From Maribacter sp. (GTDB lineage Bacteria > Bacteroidota > Bacteroidia > Flavobacteriales > Flavobacteriaceae), in NCBI GenBank assembly GCA_020629415.1, contig JAHDDL010000017.1:1-37254 (forward strand): 37,254 nt of DNA, given 5' to 3'. Position 1 is the first letter of the stretch. The number at the start of each line of letters is the position of its first letter. The translations under genes and the position numbers were made by a program. Under the pieces are notes generated by a model. The model was not told the origin of the DNA. It made no database searches and worked only from the letters and a program-made list of their open reading frames with translations. Shown one piece after another: positions 6,783 to 16,200 of the stretch.

Positions 6783-8057
6783 TTATTTTTCATTCTTATA
6801 AACTGTACCGTTTTTCATCACGAATTTTATGTGCTCCAAAGTGGAGATATCTTCAATTGGATTCGTGTCTACGGCAATAATATCTGCAAGCATACCTTCT
6901 TTTAATTCACCACGATCCGTGAGCCCTAGCATTTCTGCACTATTGGTAGTAGCGGTTTTGATGGCCTCTTTAGTACTCATACCACAATCTATTAATGCCG
7001 CAAATTCAATGGCGTTTTTTCCATGGGGAATAATAGGCGTGTCCGTCCCAAAAGCAATTTTGACATCTGCTTTGATAGCTTTTGTAAGGTTTTGTTTGGC
7101 AATGGGCATTACATATTCTGCCTTACCGGCCATGACGGGATCCATTTTATCTATCATGGGTTCTATTATAGTGGCCAGCCCCCTGGTAGGTACTAGATAA
7201 ACACCATTTTTTTTCATAAGTTGAATGCCTTCATCATCTATAATAGACCCATGTTCAATTGAGTACACGCCGGCTTTTATGGCCTCTTTAATACCCTCTG
7301 TACCATGGGCGTGGGCGGCAACTTTAATATGGTGCCTAGCAGCTTCGTCAACAATGGTTTTCATTTCCTCATTGCTTAGTTGTTGGGCGCCAATGGCATC
7401 TTCCATAGAGAGTACACCTGCCGTGGCGTGCATTTTTATGAATTTGGCACCATGCTTAATTTGATATCTTACCGCTTCTATGGCATCATACTTACCATTG
7501 ATCACTCCGTCATTGGGACCTACGGTAACCAAACCTTCCGCCAGTCCTAAAGAAATATCCCCGTGTCCGCCGCTAATGGTGATCATATGTCCCGATGGAA
7601 TAATTCGTGGTGCTGCTATGGTACCCTGTTCAGAAGCCTCTGAAACGGCAACATCAATTAACTCTGGGGTAATATGTAATTGCCCTATACTTCTTATGGT
7701 GGTAAAGCCTGCCATCAATGTTTTTTCAGCATTTGCAACAGCCCTAATAGTACCTTGACTGGCACTTTCCTTATAAACATAGTCCCAACTACCTTTAAAT
7801 TCCCCATCTAAATGCACGTGCATGTCCATAAGCCCGGGTAACAATATTTTATCCGTTAAGTCAATCGTTTCCAAACCTTCCGGCAATGCCTTTGGATTAA
7901 TGGATTTGATACTTCCGTTTTCAATGAGCAGGTTGGCAGGTGAAATTAACTTACCGGTTCTAACATCTAAAAAAGAAGCTGCTTTTATGAGTTTTGATTG
8001 TGCTAAAACGGATGATGTAGTTGCTAAAAGGATAAGAAGGGTTAAAACTTTTTTCAT
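6783..8057 (-). CDS. Secreted metal-dependent amidohydrolase (imidazolonepropionase/Xaa-Pro dipeptidase-like)
   Basis: 424 aa, signal peptide at 1-20 (LATTSSVLAQ). Amidohydrolase-superfamily TIM barrel with the metal-binding set in order: HVH at 80-82 after LLPGLMDM, candidate bridging Lys208 (KFIKMH), His249 and His251 (AAHAHG), His269 (IEHGS) and Asp339 (FGTDTP). It also has the flanking small beta-sandwich (starts at LIKAASFLDVRTG, ends GMLADIIAVDTNP). These enzymes hydrolyse amide bonds of small peptides, cyclic amides or related compounds; the periplasmic location and the partner serine hydrolase suggest scavenging of peptides or modified amino acids (inference). First gene of a probable two-gene operon. 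Its upstream region carries a palindromic repeat copy. Confidence 0.85.
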   Translation of the reverse strand: MKKVLTLLILLATTSSVLAQSKLIKAASFLDVRTGKLISPANLLIENGSIKSINPKALPEGLETIDLTDKILLPGLMDMHVHLDGEFKGSWDYVYKESASQGTIRAVANAEKTLMAGFTTIRSIGQLHITPELIDVAVSEASEQGTIAAPRIIPSGHMITISGGHGDISLGLAEGLVTVGPNDGVINGKYDAIEAVRYQIKHGAKFIKMHATAGVLSMEDAIGAQQLSNEEMKTIVDEAARHHIKVAAHAHGTEGIKEAIKAGVYSIEHGSIIDDEGIQLMKKNGVYLVPTRGLATIIEPMIDKMDPVMAGKAEYVMPIAKQNLTKAIKADVKIAFGTDTPIIPHGKNAIEFAALIDCGMSTKEAIKTATTNSAEMLGLTDRGELKEGMLADIIAVDTNPIEDISTLEHIKFVMKNGTVYKNEK

Positions 8058-8210
8058 TTGGTCAGATATTTGTTTTACGGTTTTTAAAAAAATCCTATGG
8101 TTATGGATTTACTATAAAGATAATATTATAAAGTGTTAGGGGAGAGTACTTTGCTTATTGAAAGATACAGAAGTTTGATTAATTAAAGGTTAATGGATGG
8201 AGATTAAACA

Positions 8211-8338
8211 GTCACAAACTATTCCCCTCCTCGGAGGGGCTAGGGGTGGGTTCTTGAAGGTTAGCATGTTCCATGAAATCTACAGTACCCGATTACCCAC
8301 CCCTCAATCCCCTCCCTAGAGGGGAGGTTTTTGTTTTG
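8211..8338. repeat. Dispersed palindromic repeat copy (R5-43 bp-L5)
   Basis: R module 8221-8251 and L module 8295-8327, separated by exactly 43 bases. The spacer shares most positions with the R1-L2 and R2-L3 spacers (common core TTAGCATGTTCCAT, then AAATCTACAG). Outer flanks also match: GTCACAAACTATT before R and GGTTTTTGTTTT after L. This defines R-43-L as the short mobile-looking unit. The remainder of 8058-8426 has a GGGG..TACTTTGC motif (8138-8155) and the terminator at 8361-8401, but no gene. Confidence 0.8.
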
Positions 8339-8360
8339 TCGCTATACTGATAGCTACTAA

Positions 8361-8401
8361 AACAACAAAAAACCGCTGTAAAGAAAGTCTTTACAACGGT
8401 T
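8361..8401 (-). terminator. Intrinsic terminator of the PepSY-like gene
   Basis: On the minus strand a 14-bp stem (AACCGTTGTAAAGA / TCTTTACAGCGGTT, one wobble pair; 8371-8401) is followed by TTTTTTGTTGTTTT. It lies 26 bases after the stop of the gene at 8427. Confidence 0.8.
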
Positions 8402-8426
8402 CACGTTTGAATTAGTCGAGTTTATA

Positions 8427-8939
8427 CTAAACGAATAGCAGTATAATGGTCAACACCATACCTGCTAAGGAAAAATACAGTCCTTTTTTAAAAACTGAAG
8501 TTTTGGGTAAAAACATCCAAAATGATGAAACCACGAAAAATAGTAGTGATAGCCCAAAGAAAATATTTAAGAAATAAACAGGGCTATTGGTCGTGGCTTT
8601 ATGTAAGTGCTCCATCTTATCTAAAATAAACGGGAGTTCCATCTTTTTTATGGTGGCAATACCCGTAACTTTATTGTATTGCCCTTGCTTAAAATAGACT
8701 ACGTCACCTTCCGTTTTTTCGGGCTTTACGCCGCCTTTAATACGTAATGCTCCACCAAGTTCTGCAGCTTTTAAATTCGGTTTCAACTGGCGTTCCACTA
8801 TTTTTTCACTTTTAAGAAAATCGGTATTTCTATAGATCATGATAATTCCGCTAATGGCATACATAGCCATGATACCGGCTAAAAAGAAACCTAAATAACG
8901 GTGAATAATTCTCATGCGTAAACTTGTGGTCATTTTCAT
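8427..8939 (-). CDS. PepSY-associated inner-membrane protein
   Basis: 170 aa. A first membrane helix (about 14-36, RYLGFFLAGIMAMYAISGIIM) is preceded by RIIHRYLG, the usual entry of PepSY-TM proteins. A roughly 80-residue periplasmic part follows, with a PepSY-like strand pattern (VVYFKQGQYNKVTGIATI). Two further helices come at about 118-142 and 148-169. It is much shorter than iron-regulated PepSY reductase-type proteins (about 370-500 aa), belonging to the small single-PepSY group. Such proteins are often linked to iron uptake or envelope protease control, but nothing here fixes the role. Stand-alone: a terminator lies on each side (8361-8401 and 9043-9081). Confidence 0.6.
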   Translation of the reverse strand: MKMTTSLRMRIIHRYLGFFLAGIMAMYAISGIIMIYRNTDFLKSEKIVERQLKPNLKAAELGGALRIKGGVKPEKTEGDVVYFKQGQYNKVTGIATIKKMELPFILDKMEHLHKATTNSPVYFLNIFFGLSLLFFVVSSFWMFLPKTSVFKKGLYFSLAGMVLTIILLFV

Positions 8940-9042
8940 TCTTTACTTTTTAATCGTTGGTTTTGGTGCGCAAAAATAGGGACATATTTTAATGTAATGG
9001 TTAAGACAGCCTTAATGATAAAAGGTTTAATGAGAAGAAGCC

Positions 9043-9081
9043 AAAAAAAAGAAAACCCCAAAGAGAAAAATCTCTTAGGGG
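9043..9081 (-). terminator. Intrinsic terminator of the sugar-isomerase-like gene
   Basis: On the minus strand CCCCTAAGAG-ATTTTT-CTCTTTGGGG (9056-9081, one mismatch) is followed by TTTTCTTTTTTTT. It lies 27 bases beyond the stop codon of the gene at 9108. Confidence 0.85.
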
Positions 9082-9107
9082 CCTTCTCCGTTGTTTGGTG
9101 TTCTTTA

Positions 9108-9983
9108 TTATTTAAAGCCAATTTCTTTAATACCCTTGTGACTAATTTTAATGGCATCTAAAGGTTTAAGACCATCAAAGGTCATGTCTTGCTCAACCAT
9201 ATAATATTTCATGCCGGAAAGAGCTTTATTGGCCAATATGTTTTTAAAACCGATGGACCCGGTGCCAACGGGGGCAAATCTACCTTGCTCATCCATGTCT
9301 TTTACATGCCATATTTTAAAACGACCTGGGTACTTGTTAAAATATGCTATAGGATTGGCGCCCGCTTTGGTGACCCAATATAGATCCATTTGAAAATCCA
9401 ATAATTTGGGATTTACATTTTCCAAAAGATAGTCAATAGGTACTATGCCGTTTTCGTTCTTTTTAAATTCAAAATCGTGATTGTGGTAAAGTAGTTTTAA
9501 TCCTGCTTTGTTGGCTTTTTTACCTAATGTCGTCAGAATTTCAGCCAGGTCTTTTACCGTGCCGGTCATACCCATTTGCTTTGTTTCCTGATCAAAGGTA
9601 AACATGCCCATTGGTGGTATAGGAACTACAAAATACTTAAACCCCGCAGCTTTGGCATCTGCCATCATTTTATCGGCATTGTCAAGGGTAACCGCGCTTT
9701 GGTGCGTACTGATCGGTTTCAATTTTAAAGATTTTAATAAACCTTTAAAGTCAGATGGTGTCATACCATAATATTTTCCATCTTCATAACCGGCGGCTTC
9801 AATGTTTTTGTAGCCGGCATCTGCTACTGCCTGTAGCGTAGCTTTGGCGTCTTTGCCCATGTCATCTCTGACCGTATAAAGGGCAAGGCCACCAAATTTC
9901 TTTTGGGCATAGGTGGTTACCGTGCCCAGCATAAAAATGGCAACAGCCATGCATTTAAATAAGTTGTTTGTTGAATTTTTCAT
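9108..9983 (-). CDS. Secreted sugar phosphate isomerase/epimerase-like TIM barrel
   Basis: 291 aa with a signal peptide (1-26, ending TTYAQ). The rest is a xylose-isomerase-like (AP_endonuc_2) barrel: opening strand LALYTVRDDM, YKNIEAAGY with the conserved Glu, KPISTHQ, KLLYHNHDFEF (His-Asn-His metal/substrate loop), LLDFQMDLYWV (Asp), and FKIWHVKDMD with the C-terminal His. Family members isomerise or epimerise free or modified sugars; export to the periplasm is common in Bacteroidota, where they process keto-sugars or inositol-type substrates (inference). It starts 29 bases after the Nudix-type regulator gene on the same strand, which fits a sugar-sensing regulator with its target enzyme. 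Confidence 0.8.
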   Translation of the reverse strand: MKNSTNNLFKCMAVAIFMLGTVTTYAQKKFGGLALYTVRDDMGKDAKATLQAVADAGYKNIEAAGYEDGKYYGMTPSDFKGLLKSLKLKPISTHQSAVTLDNADKMMADAKAAGFKYFVVPIPPMGMFTFDQETKQMGMTGTVKDLAEILTTLGKKANKAGLKLLYHNHDFEFKKNENGIVPIDYLLENVNPKLLDFQMDLYWVTKAGANPIAYFNKYPGRFKIWHVKDMDEQGRFAPVGTGSIGFKNILANKALSGMKYYMVEQDMTFDGLKPLDAIKISHKGIKEIGFK

Positions 9984-10012
9984 TGTTGTTGTATAAAGTG
10001 TGAATATTATTT

Positions 10013-10714
10013 TTATTGTTTAAAGCTATATAGATAAGGAGCTTTGTGTGCCTTGCCCTCAAAAAGTTTTTCATGTCGCTCTAAAATATCAAGAGACAAC
10101 ATTTTACGTTGAAAACTGGTTCGTCTTAAGGTTTCGCCCAAAATAGCCTCAAAAACTTGTTGTAACTGTTTCATTGTAAATTTTTGGGGTAGTAGGTTCA
10201 TACCTATCAATTTCTCGCTAATGTTGTTACGAAGTACTTCCAGGGCCTTTTCAACAATTTCGTTATGGTCCATCATTAACTTGGGTACCTTGTTTATATC
10301 ATGCCAACCAATACTATCTGAAAGGTGATCCGGTTTAGGGTTTACATCTTCATAATTAATAAGGGCGTAATGGCCAACGGTAACAAAGCGTTCCATCATC
10401 CATTTATTTTTTTCCAAATTCTTATTGTTTGCCTCTAAAATGCGACGCGTGGCCTCAGGATCGGTTCTATCTAATTTTCCGAAAATCTGAAATTGATCTA
10501 AATACACATTTTTGAGTCCGGTACGTTCTTCTACTCCCTTGTTTACCGCATCCTGTAAACTTTGGTTTTTTTTGACATAGCCTCCCGGAAGTGCAAACAA
10601 GCCCGTATTGTGATATTCTAAAATGAGTATTTTTAACTTCTTTCCATTAAACCCGAATATTACACAGTCATAAGAAAGGTGAGGAATGAATTTCATATTT
10701 TTAGCGCCTTTCAT
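10013..10714 (-). CDS. NrtR/AraR-like regulator: degenerate Nudix domain plus winged helix
   Basis: 233 aa. A Nudix fold (about 10-150) is followed by a winged-helix DNA-binding domain (about 160-225; KFTMKQLQQVFEAILGE, then RRTSFQRKML). The Nudix box is GGYVKKNQSLQDAVNKGVEE (then RTGL): against the consensus G-x5-E-x7-RE-U-x-EE-x-GU the first Glu is Gln, RE is Lys-Gly and the second Glu of the EE pair is Arg. Pyrophosphohydrolase activity is therefore unlikely and the domain should be a ligand sensor. This is the architecture of NrtR-family repressors, including the Bacteroides arabinose regulator AraR. The isomerase gene 29 bases downstream is the obvious candidate target. Start at 10714 or at the second Met (codon 7). 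Confidence 0.8.
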   Translation of the reverse strand: MKGAKNMKFIPHLSYDCVIFGFNGKKLKILILEYHNTGLFALPGGYVKKNQSLQDAVNKGVEERTGLKNVYLDQFQIFGKLDRTDPEATRRILEANNKNLEKNKWMMERFVTVGHYALINYEDVNPKPDHLSDSIGWHDINKVPKLMMDHNEIVEKALEVLRNNISEKLIGMNLLPQKFTMKQLQQVFEAILGETLRRTSFQRKMLSLDILERHEKLFEGKAHKAPYLYSFKQ

Positions 10715-10915
10715 TAATGAATTTGATAATTCTAGCTTGCATTTTTCAAATAAAGCACAAAATATAGTCTTATCAAAGTATTAATGTTATTAAATGAGAC
10801 AATAGGTAGAGGGGTACCATTGTCAATTAAATTTACTGGAATCTTTATGTTCCACTAGGCAACAATATAGTGTTATTTTAAAATAAAACGGATCGGCAAT
10901 TTAAGTCGATGTAAT

Positions 10916-11734
10916 TTAATGTTTACCGGCTTTTTCTTTTCCAAGTTCTACTGCACGTTCAAAGGCTGCAAAGGCCGCATCCTTGATCAATTCACCTACA
11001 TTATTGTTTTCCATAGAATCTAGGGCCGCACGGGTTGTACCGCCTTTGCTGGCAACTTTGTCCATCCAGGAATTTGGCGAAAGTTCATTTTGGTTGAATA
11101 ATTCAATAGCTCCCGTAAAGGTCTGTGCAACCAATATTTTAGAGACATTGGGCGTAAAGCCCATTTTTAAAGCAGCTTCCATCATGCTTTGCATAAAGTA
11201 GAATACGTAGGCAGGTCCGCTACCGGAAATACCCGTGGAGGCATCTATAAAATTCTCATCGCTCACCAAAACGGATTTACCTGTGGTATCCAACAGGCTT
11301 TCTATGGTCAACAGTTCAATTCTGGTGACATCTTCTGCGGCAACGAAAGAAGTTAGTCCCTTACCTATCTGTGCCGGCAAGTTGGGCATGGCACGTACTA
11401 TTTTTGTGAGTCCTGTTAAGTTTCTAATGGTTTCCATGGTCACACCTGCCATTATGGAGATAAGAATTTGACCAGGTTTAACCAGGGGTTTCAATTTTAG
11501 AAATACACTTTCTGCATGATAAGGTTTTACCGCTATAAAAATAATATCGGCCTGGGGAGCGCAATTTTTTAGATCGTCAAAAGCATCAAATTGGGGATTT
11601 TCCCGTAATGCCTCCAATTTTTCTTCAGAAGTGTCCAGCACCATTATATTTCTCTTCTTAAGTAATTTTGATTTAGACATGCCTTCTGCATACGTTAGGC
11701 CCATATTGCCGGCTCCTATTACTAATATCTTCAT
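10916..11734 (-). CDS. proC: Pyrroline-5-carboxylate reductase
   Basis: 272 aa from the ATG at 11732-11734; an upstream in-frame ATG would add 14 unlikely residues before the Rossmann strand, so I use the internal one (MKILVIGAGNMG). It catalyses the NAD(P)H-dependent reduction of 1-pyrroline-5-carboxylate to proline, the last step of proline synthesis, in the cytosol. Seen: GAGNMG dinucleotide loop, FIAVKPYHAESV, MAGVTMETI, VRAMPNLPAQIGKG, and the C-terminal proC signature region SGSGPAYVFYFMQSM with SKGGTTRAALDSM. Length and motifs are complete. Monocistronic here. Confidence 0.93.
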   Translation of the reverse strand: MKILVIGAGNMGLTYAEGMSKSKLLKKRNIMVLDTSEEKLEALRENPQFDAFDDLKNCAPQADIIFIAVKPYHAESVFLKLKPLVKPGQILISIMAGVTMETIRNLTGLTKIVRAMPNLPAQIGKGLTSFVAAEDVTRIELLTIESLLDTTGKSVLVSDENFIDASTGISGSGPAYVFYFMQSMMEAALKMGFTPNVSKILVAQTFTGAIELFNQNELSPNSWMDKVASKGGTTRAALDSMENNNVGELIKDAAFAAFERAVELGKEKAGKH

Positions 11735-11776
11735 GAATTTAATTTTAATTATTGGATGGTATATGTAGCTGTTCAA

Positions 11777-11968
11777 TTAGATGAACAACATCTTGTCAAC
11801 AGCATTGTTCTTGCGTCTGTAATATATTTGTCTGTAGGTATGCAAGGTTTTAATAGGTATTCCTAAAAAGTATTTTGTAATAGAGGTTACTTTAGACTTT
11901 TTTAAACCATTTCGTGTTCTGTACAATTCTTTGGTATTGCTCTCTCTTTTAATGTAAATAAATTTCAT
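11777..11968 (-). CDS. Small basic hypothetical protein
   Basis: 63 aa from ATG 11966-11968 (a second ATG at 11990 would add eight residues). Very basic, no signal peptide or membrane helix. The phrase TKYFLGIPIKTLHTYRQIYY looks protein-like, and I have an impression of similar small proteins in flavobacteria, but I cannot name a family. It lies between the sigma factor and proC on the same strand. Could still be a chance open frame. Confidence 0.4.
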   Translation of the reverse strand: MKFIYIKRESNTKELYRTRNGLKKSKVTSITKYFLGIPIKTLHTYRQIYYRRKNNAVDKMLFI

Positions 11969-12104
11969 GTAGCTCTGTTTTAATAGTAACATAACATAAG
12001 CAATTGCAACTCCAAATTAGAGCTGTTAAGTTTATGTTATTCTGTTTTAAGGGGGTACTTGTAATTGGGCTGTACCAGTTTTTCTAAGTTATTAATGTCT
12101 AATA

Positions 12105-12965
12105 TTATAGATAGGCACGTAGTATTTCCGTATTAGAAGTACGGCGAAGTGATTTTAGACCTTTATCCTTTATTTGACGTACACGCTCCCTGGTAACGTC
12201 AAAGACTTCGCCTATTTCAACTAGGCTCATGGCAGGCTGATTTCCTAGACCGAAGAATAGGCGAAGAACATCGCCTTGTCTTTCAGGAATTTTTCTTAGC
12301 ACTTGATCAATGTCCGTTTCTAAAGATTCTGCCATCATCTGCTTATCCGGGCTATTGATCTGGGTAGATTCCAGTACATTATAAAGAGAAGATGATTCTC
12401 CTTCCTTAAAAGGAGCATCCAATGAAACCGATTTGCCGGAATTTTTCATGGAGCTTTTTACTTTGGAAACATGGATGTCCAACTCCTGTGCAACCTCAGA
12501 AGCACTAGGGGGTCTTTCGTTTGCTTGTTCTAAAGCAGAATATACCTGATAGATTTTGGAGTTCACCGCAATTTTGTTCTGTGGTAAACGAATGAGTCGA
12601 GATTTGTTCGATAATGCCTGTAAAATAGATTGGCGGATCCACCAAACGGCATAGGATATAAATTTGAATCCCCTGGTTTCGTCAAAACGTTTAGCGGCCT
12701 TTACAAGTCCTAGATTACCTTCATTGATGAGGTCCGTTAGGCGTAACCCTCTATTTTGATATTGTTTAGCCGCAGATACCACGAACCTTAAGTTGGCACT
12801 AACCAATTTATCTAGCGCTTTTTGATCACCCTCACGAATCTTCTTTGCCAGCTCTACTTCTTCATCTGCAGTAATTAAATCTATTTTACTGATTTCCTGA
12901 AAATATTTTTCTAATGATTTGGCATCTCTGTTCGTAATTTGTTTGGTGATCTTTAATTGTCGCAT
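12105..12965 (-). CDS. RpoD-like sigma-70 factor, probable group-2 paralogue
   Basis: 286 aa from the ATG at 12963 (MRQLKITKQITNRDAKSLE), the normal N-terminus in Bacteroidota; the extra 17 upstream residues are not credible. Regions 1.2, 2, 3 and 4 are all present: NLRFVVSAAKQYQNRGL, LINEGNLGLVKAAKRFDE and SYAVWWIRQSILQAL (2.1-2.4), and TRERVRQIKDKGLKSLRR (4.2 helix-turn-helix). As in the phylum, the long N-terminal region 1.1 is missing. Compared with the nearly invariant housekeeping RpoD of flavobacteria (from memory) this one differs at many conserved places, e.g. RLIRLPQNKIAVNSKIYQVY, DAPFKEGESSSLYN, and SLVEIGE where LEEIGE is usual. I therefore think it is an additional RpoD-like sigma rather than the primary one. 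Confidence 0.8.
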   Translation of the reverse strand: MRQLKITKQITNRDAKSLEKYFQEISKIDLITADEEVELAKKIREGDQKALDKLVSANLRFVVSAAKQYQNRGLRLTDLINEGNLGLVKAAKRFDETRGFKFISYAVWWIRQSILQALSNKSRLIRLPQNKIAVNSKIYQVYSALEQANERPPSASEVAQELDIHVSKVKSSMKNSGKSVSLDAPFKEGESSSLYNVLESTQINSPDKQMMAESLETDIDQVLRKIPERQGDVLRLFFGLGNQPAMSLVEIGEVFDVTRERVRQIKDKGLKSLRRTSNTEILRAYL

Positions 12966-13295
12966 AGAATAATTTAAGGTTAAACTATAACATAGTATAA
13001 TTTTGATAAAACACAAGAAATTGACCCGTTTTATGATTTATTTGACTGTTTTAAGTGGATTTTGGACTGTTTTTAAGCTGAAATGGATAGTTTTTAAAAT
13101 TTATACAGTGCTTGTTTTCACATTTCTTTCAATGGAACCTTAATGATTTACATATATGGGGTATACTTTGCTACACATTTGCATAAGTAGCATTCTTCCT
13201 TAACATAAATTTACATGCCATGATCATCTTTTAGGGCTTACGCTGCTGATATTAAAGCCTTGATTTTTATTTTTGGGTAAACTACCTGTCACACT

Positions 13296-16200
13296 ATGAA
13301 AATTCGCTTTAGTATCTTATTCTTCGCATTTGCCATGATTGCACCATTTGCGATCGGGCAAAAAATAGACTTCTCTACGCTTAAAAACCTGAAAATACGC
13401 AATGTGGGCCCCGCAAATATGAGCGGTCGTATCACGGCAATAGATGTGGTAACGGATCATCCAAAGACAATGTTCGTTGGGGCGGCTTCTGGCGGCGTTT
13501 GGAAATCAGAAAATGGAGGTTCTGCATGGAAGCCTGTTTTTGATGAACAGCCAACACAAAATATAGGGGCACTTGCCATACAACAAAATGACCCTAATGT
13601 CATTTGGGTAGGTACGGGTGAAGGTAATCCCCGTAATTCCATGAATTTAGGTATGGGCGTTTTTAAAAGTACGGATGGCGGTAAAACCTGGAAGCACATG
13701 GGGCTTAAAGACACTAAAACTATACATAGAATACGTATTGATCCAAACGATCCTAACATTGTTTACGTAGGGGCAATGGGCGATCCTTTTACGGAAAATG
13801 AGCATAGGGGCTTATATAAAACTGTTGATGGCGGGTTGCATTGGGAAAAGATTTTATACTCCAATACCACGTCCGGTATCGCAGATTTGGTCATGCATCC
13901 TACAAATTCTAAAAAGCTATTTGCAGCGCTATACCAACATAAACGTACGCCTTATTATTTTACATCGGGCGGAGAAGGTTCCGGATTTTATGTAACTGAT
14001 GATGCCGGTGCACATTGGCGAAAGCTAGATGAGAAAAATGGATTGCCTTATGGTGATCTAGGAAGAATAGGTATTGCCATTGCACCTTCTAAACCAGATA
14101 GGATCTATGCAAAAATAGAAGCAAAGAAAAATACAATTTACCGAAGCGATGATGGAGGTACAAGTTGGGAAATGATCAATGACAATCCAAAATTTGCCAA
14201 TAATAGGCCCTTTTATTTTCAAGACCTAGCGGTAGATTCGGAAGACCCGGACAGAGTCTATAATATATATCAGCCATTATCGGTCAGTTATGATGGTGCC
14301 GCTACTTTTGATACAGTACCTATGATACCCGCTGATGAGACAAAGGGCATTCATGCAGATTTTCATGCCTTTTGGGTAAATCCTAAAGATGCCGAACATT
14401 TTATTATTGGTGGAGACGGAGGTCTGGGCATAACCCAAGATCATGGCAAAAGTTGGTACTTTCCGGAAACCATACCGGTGGCGCAATTTTATCATGTGGG
14501 CGTAGATAACGATACGCCTTACAATGTGTACGGAGGTATGCAGGACAATGGCAATTGGTCCGGGCCTTCCTATACCTGGAAAAGAGGTGGGATTAGAACG
14601 TTGTACTGGCAGTATTTGGTAGGTGGTGATGGGTTTGATATTTCTCCCGATCCGGATAATTCTAGATTTGGTTATGGTTCCTCCCAAAACGGAGATTTGT
14701 ACAGGTATGACAAATTAACCGGTTATTATGTAAGTATAAAACCACCGTCAGAAGATATAAACGTTCCATTACGTTTTAACTGGAACGCAGCTTTTGCAAG
14801 AGACCCCAAAAATGACAATGCAGCTTATTACGGGTCTCAATTTGTACACGTAACCAAAGATAAAGGGGCAACATGGAAAATTATTTCGCCAGATTTAACG
14901 ACCAATAAACCCGAGCACCAAAAACCTGATTATGGAGGGTTGACCTTGGATGTTTCCGGTGCAGAGCGCTATAATGCAATTTTAAGTATTGCGCCAAGTT
15001 CTTTGAACGAACGTATTGTTTGGGTAGGTACGGATGATGGACAAGTACAACTAACGACCGATGGCGGAAAAAAATGGAAAAATATGACCTCTAAGGTAAA
15101 GGGTATGCCAAACGAAGGTTGGATTGCCCAAATAGAGGCTTCTCGTTATAATGAAAATTCTGCATGGATGGTCGTCAACAATTATAGAAAGGGTGATTAT
15201 GAACCCTACGTTTTTAAAACGGATGATCTAGGCAAAACATGGAAACGTGTAGCGGATAATACTATGGTAAAAGGCTATGCCTTAAGTATAATACAGGATC
15301 CGGTAGAACCAAATTTGGTCTTTTTGGGCACGGAGAACGGATTATGGATAAGCATTGATGAAGGGGCAACATGGTCTCAATTTAAAAACGGATTTCCTTC
15401 AGTATCAACCATGGATCTTAAAATTCAAGAGAAAGAATCCGCTTTGATCGTTGGTACGTTTGGAAGGGCAATTTGGGTTTTGGATGATTTGTCCGCCTTA
15501 CGTGAAATTGCGGCAAACAGGTTAAAGTTGGGCTTAACCGCACTGCCTATGAATGATGCCGTACAGGTAAAAGGTTTGTTCATAAATCCGCCAGGAAATA
15601 TTTGGACAGGTTTTCATACTACTTTTGAAGGGGAAAATAAGTTATTTCAGAAGACTAAAATCCCCTTTTACCTTACGGATGAGCCTACCAATGAAACTAA
15701 GGTAACCGCCATGATCTATGATCAAAAAGATAGATTGATCCATACAGTTGAGACCAAGGAATTGACCAAAGGTTTAAATTATATGATCTGGAAATTAGAT
15801 GAAACGGCATCTTCCTTGCCAGGTTCATGGACAGATGATTTTTCTAGGGATATACCAGTGTTGCCGGGGGAATATACCATCGTCTTAGAGCAAGGTACTT
15901 ATGCCGATACCACAAAGGTTACGGTAGTTGCAGATCCTAGATTTGAAGTATTGCCAAGTGTAGATAAAGCATTGTATGATTATAAAAAAGAAGTAGATGC
16001 TCAAGTAGAAATTTTGTCAAATGACTTAAAGGATATTGATGCCAAGAGCAAGAAAATAGCTGATTGGCTATCTAAAATACAAGCATCTAATAATGATCCT
16101 AATCAGGTATTGGTAGGTAAGCTAGAAAAAATGGAACAGTCCTTAAAAGAATTACGGGCAAAAGGTAAGACCCCAAAACCAGATAGGCAAGTAGGGGCTT

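Noticed and set aside
6829..7758. Several plus-strand frames of 79-123 codons
   Set aside because: Antisense shadows of the amidohydrolase gene, whose metal motifs are complete.
8936..9157. 73-codon minus-strand frame between the isomerase and the PepSY-like gene
   Set aside because: It overlaps the end of the isomerase gene and runs through that gene's terminator hairpin and A-tract; composition (Lys/Phe runs) follows the terminator.
14277..14687. 136-codon minus-strand frame
   Set aside because: Antisense to the BNR propeller gene, with no recognisable protein features.
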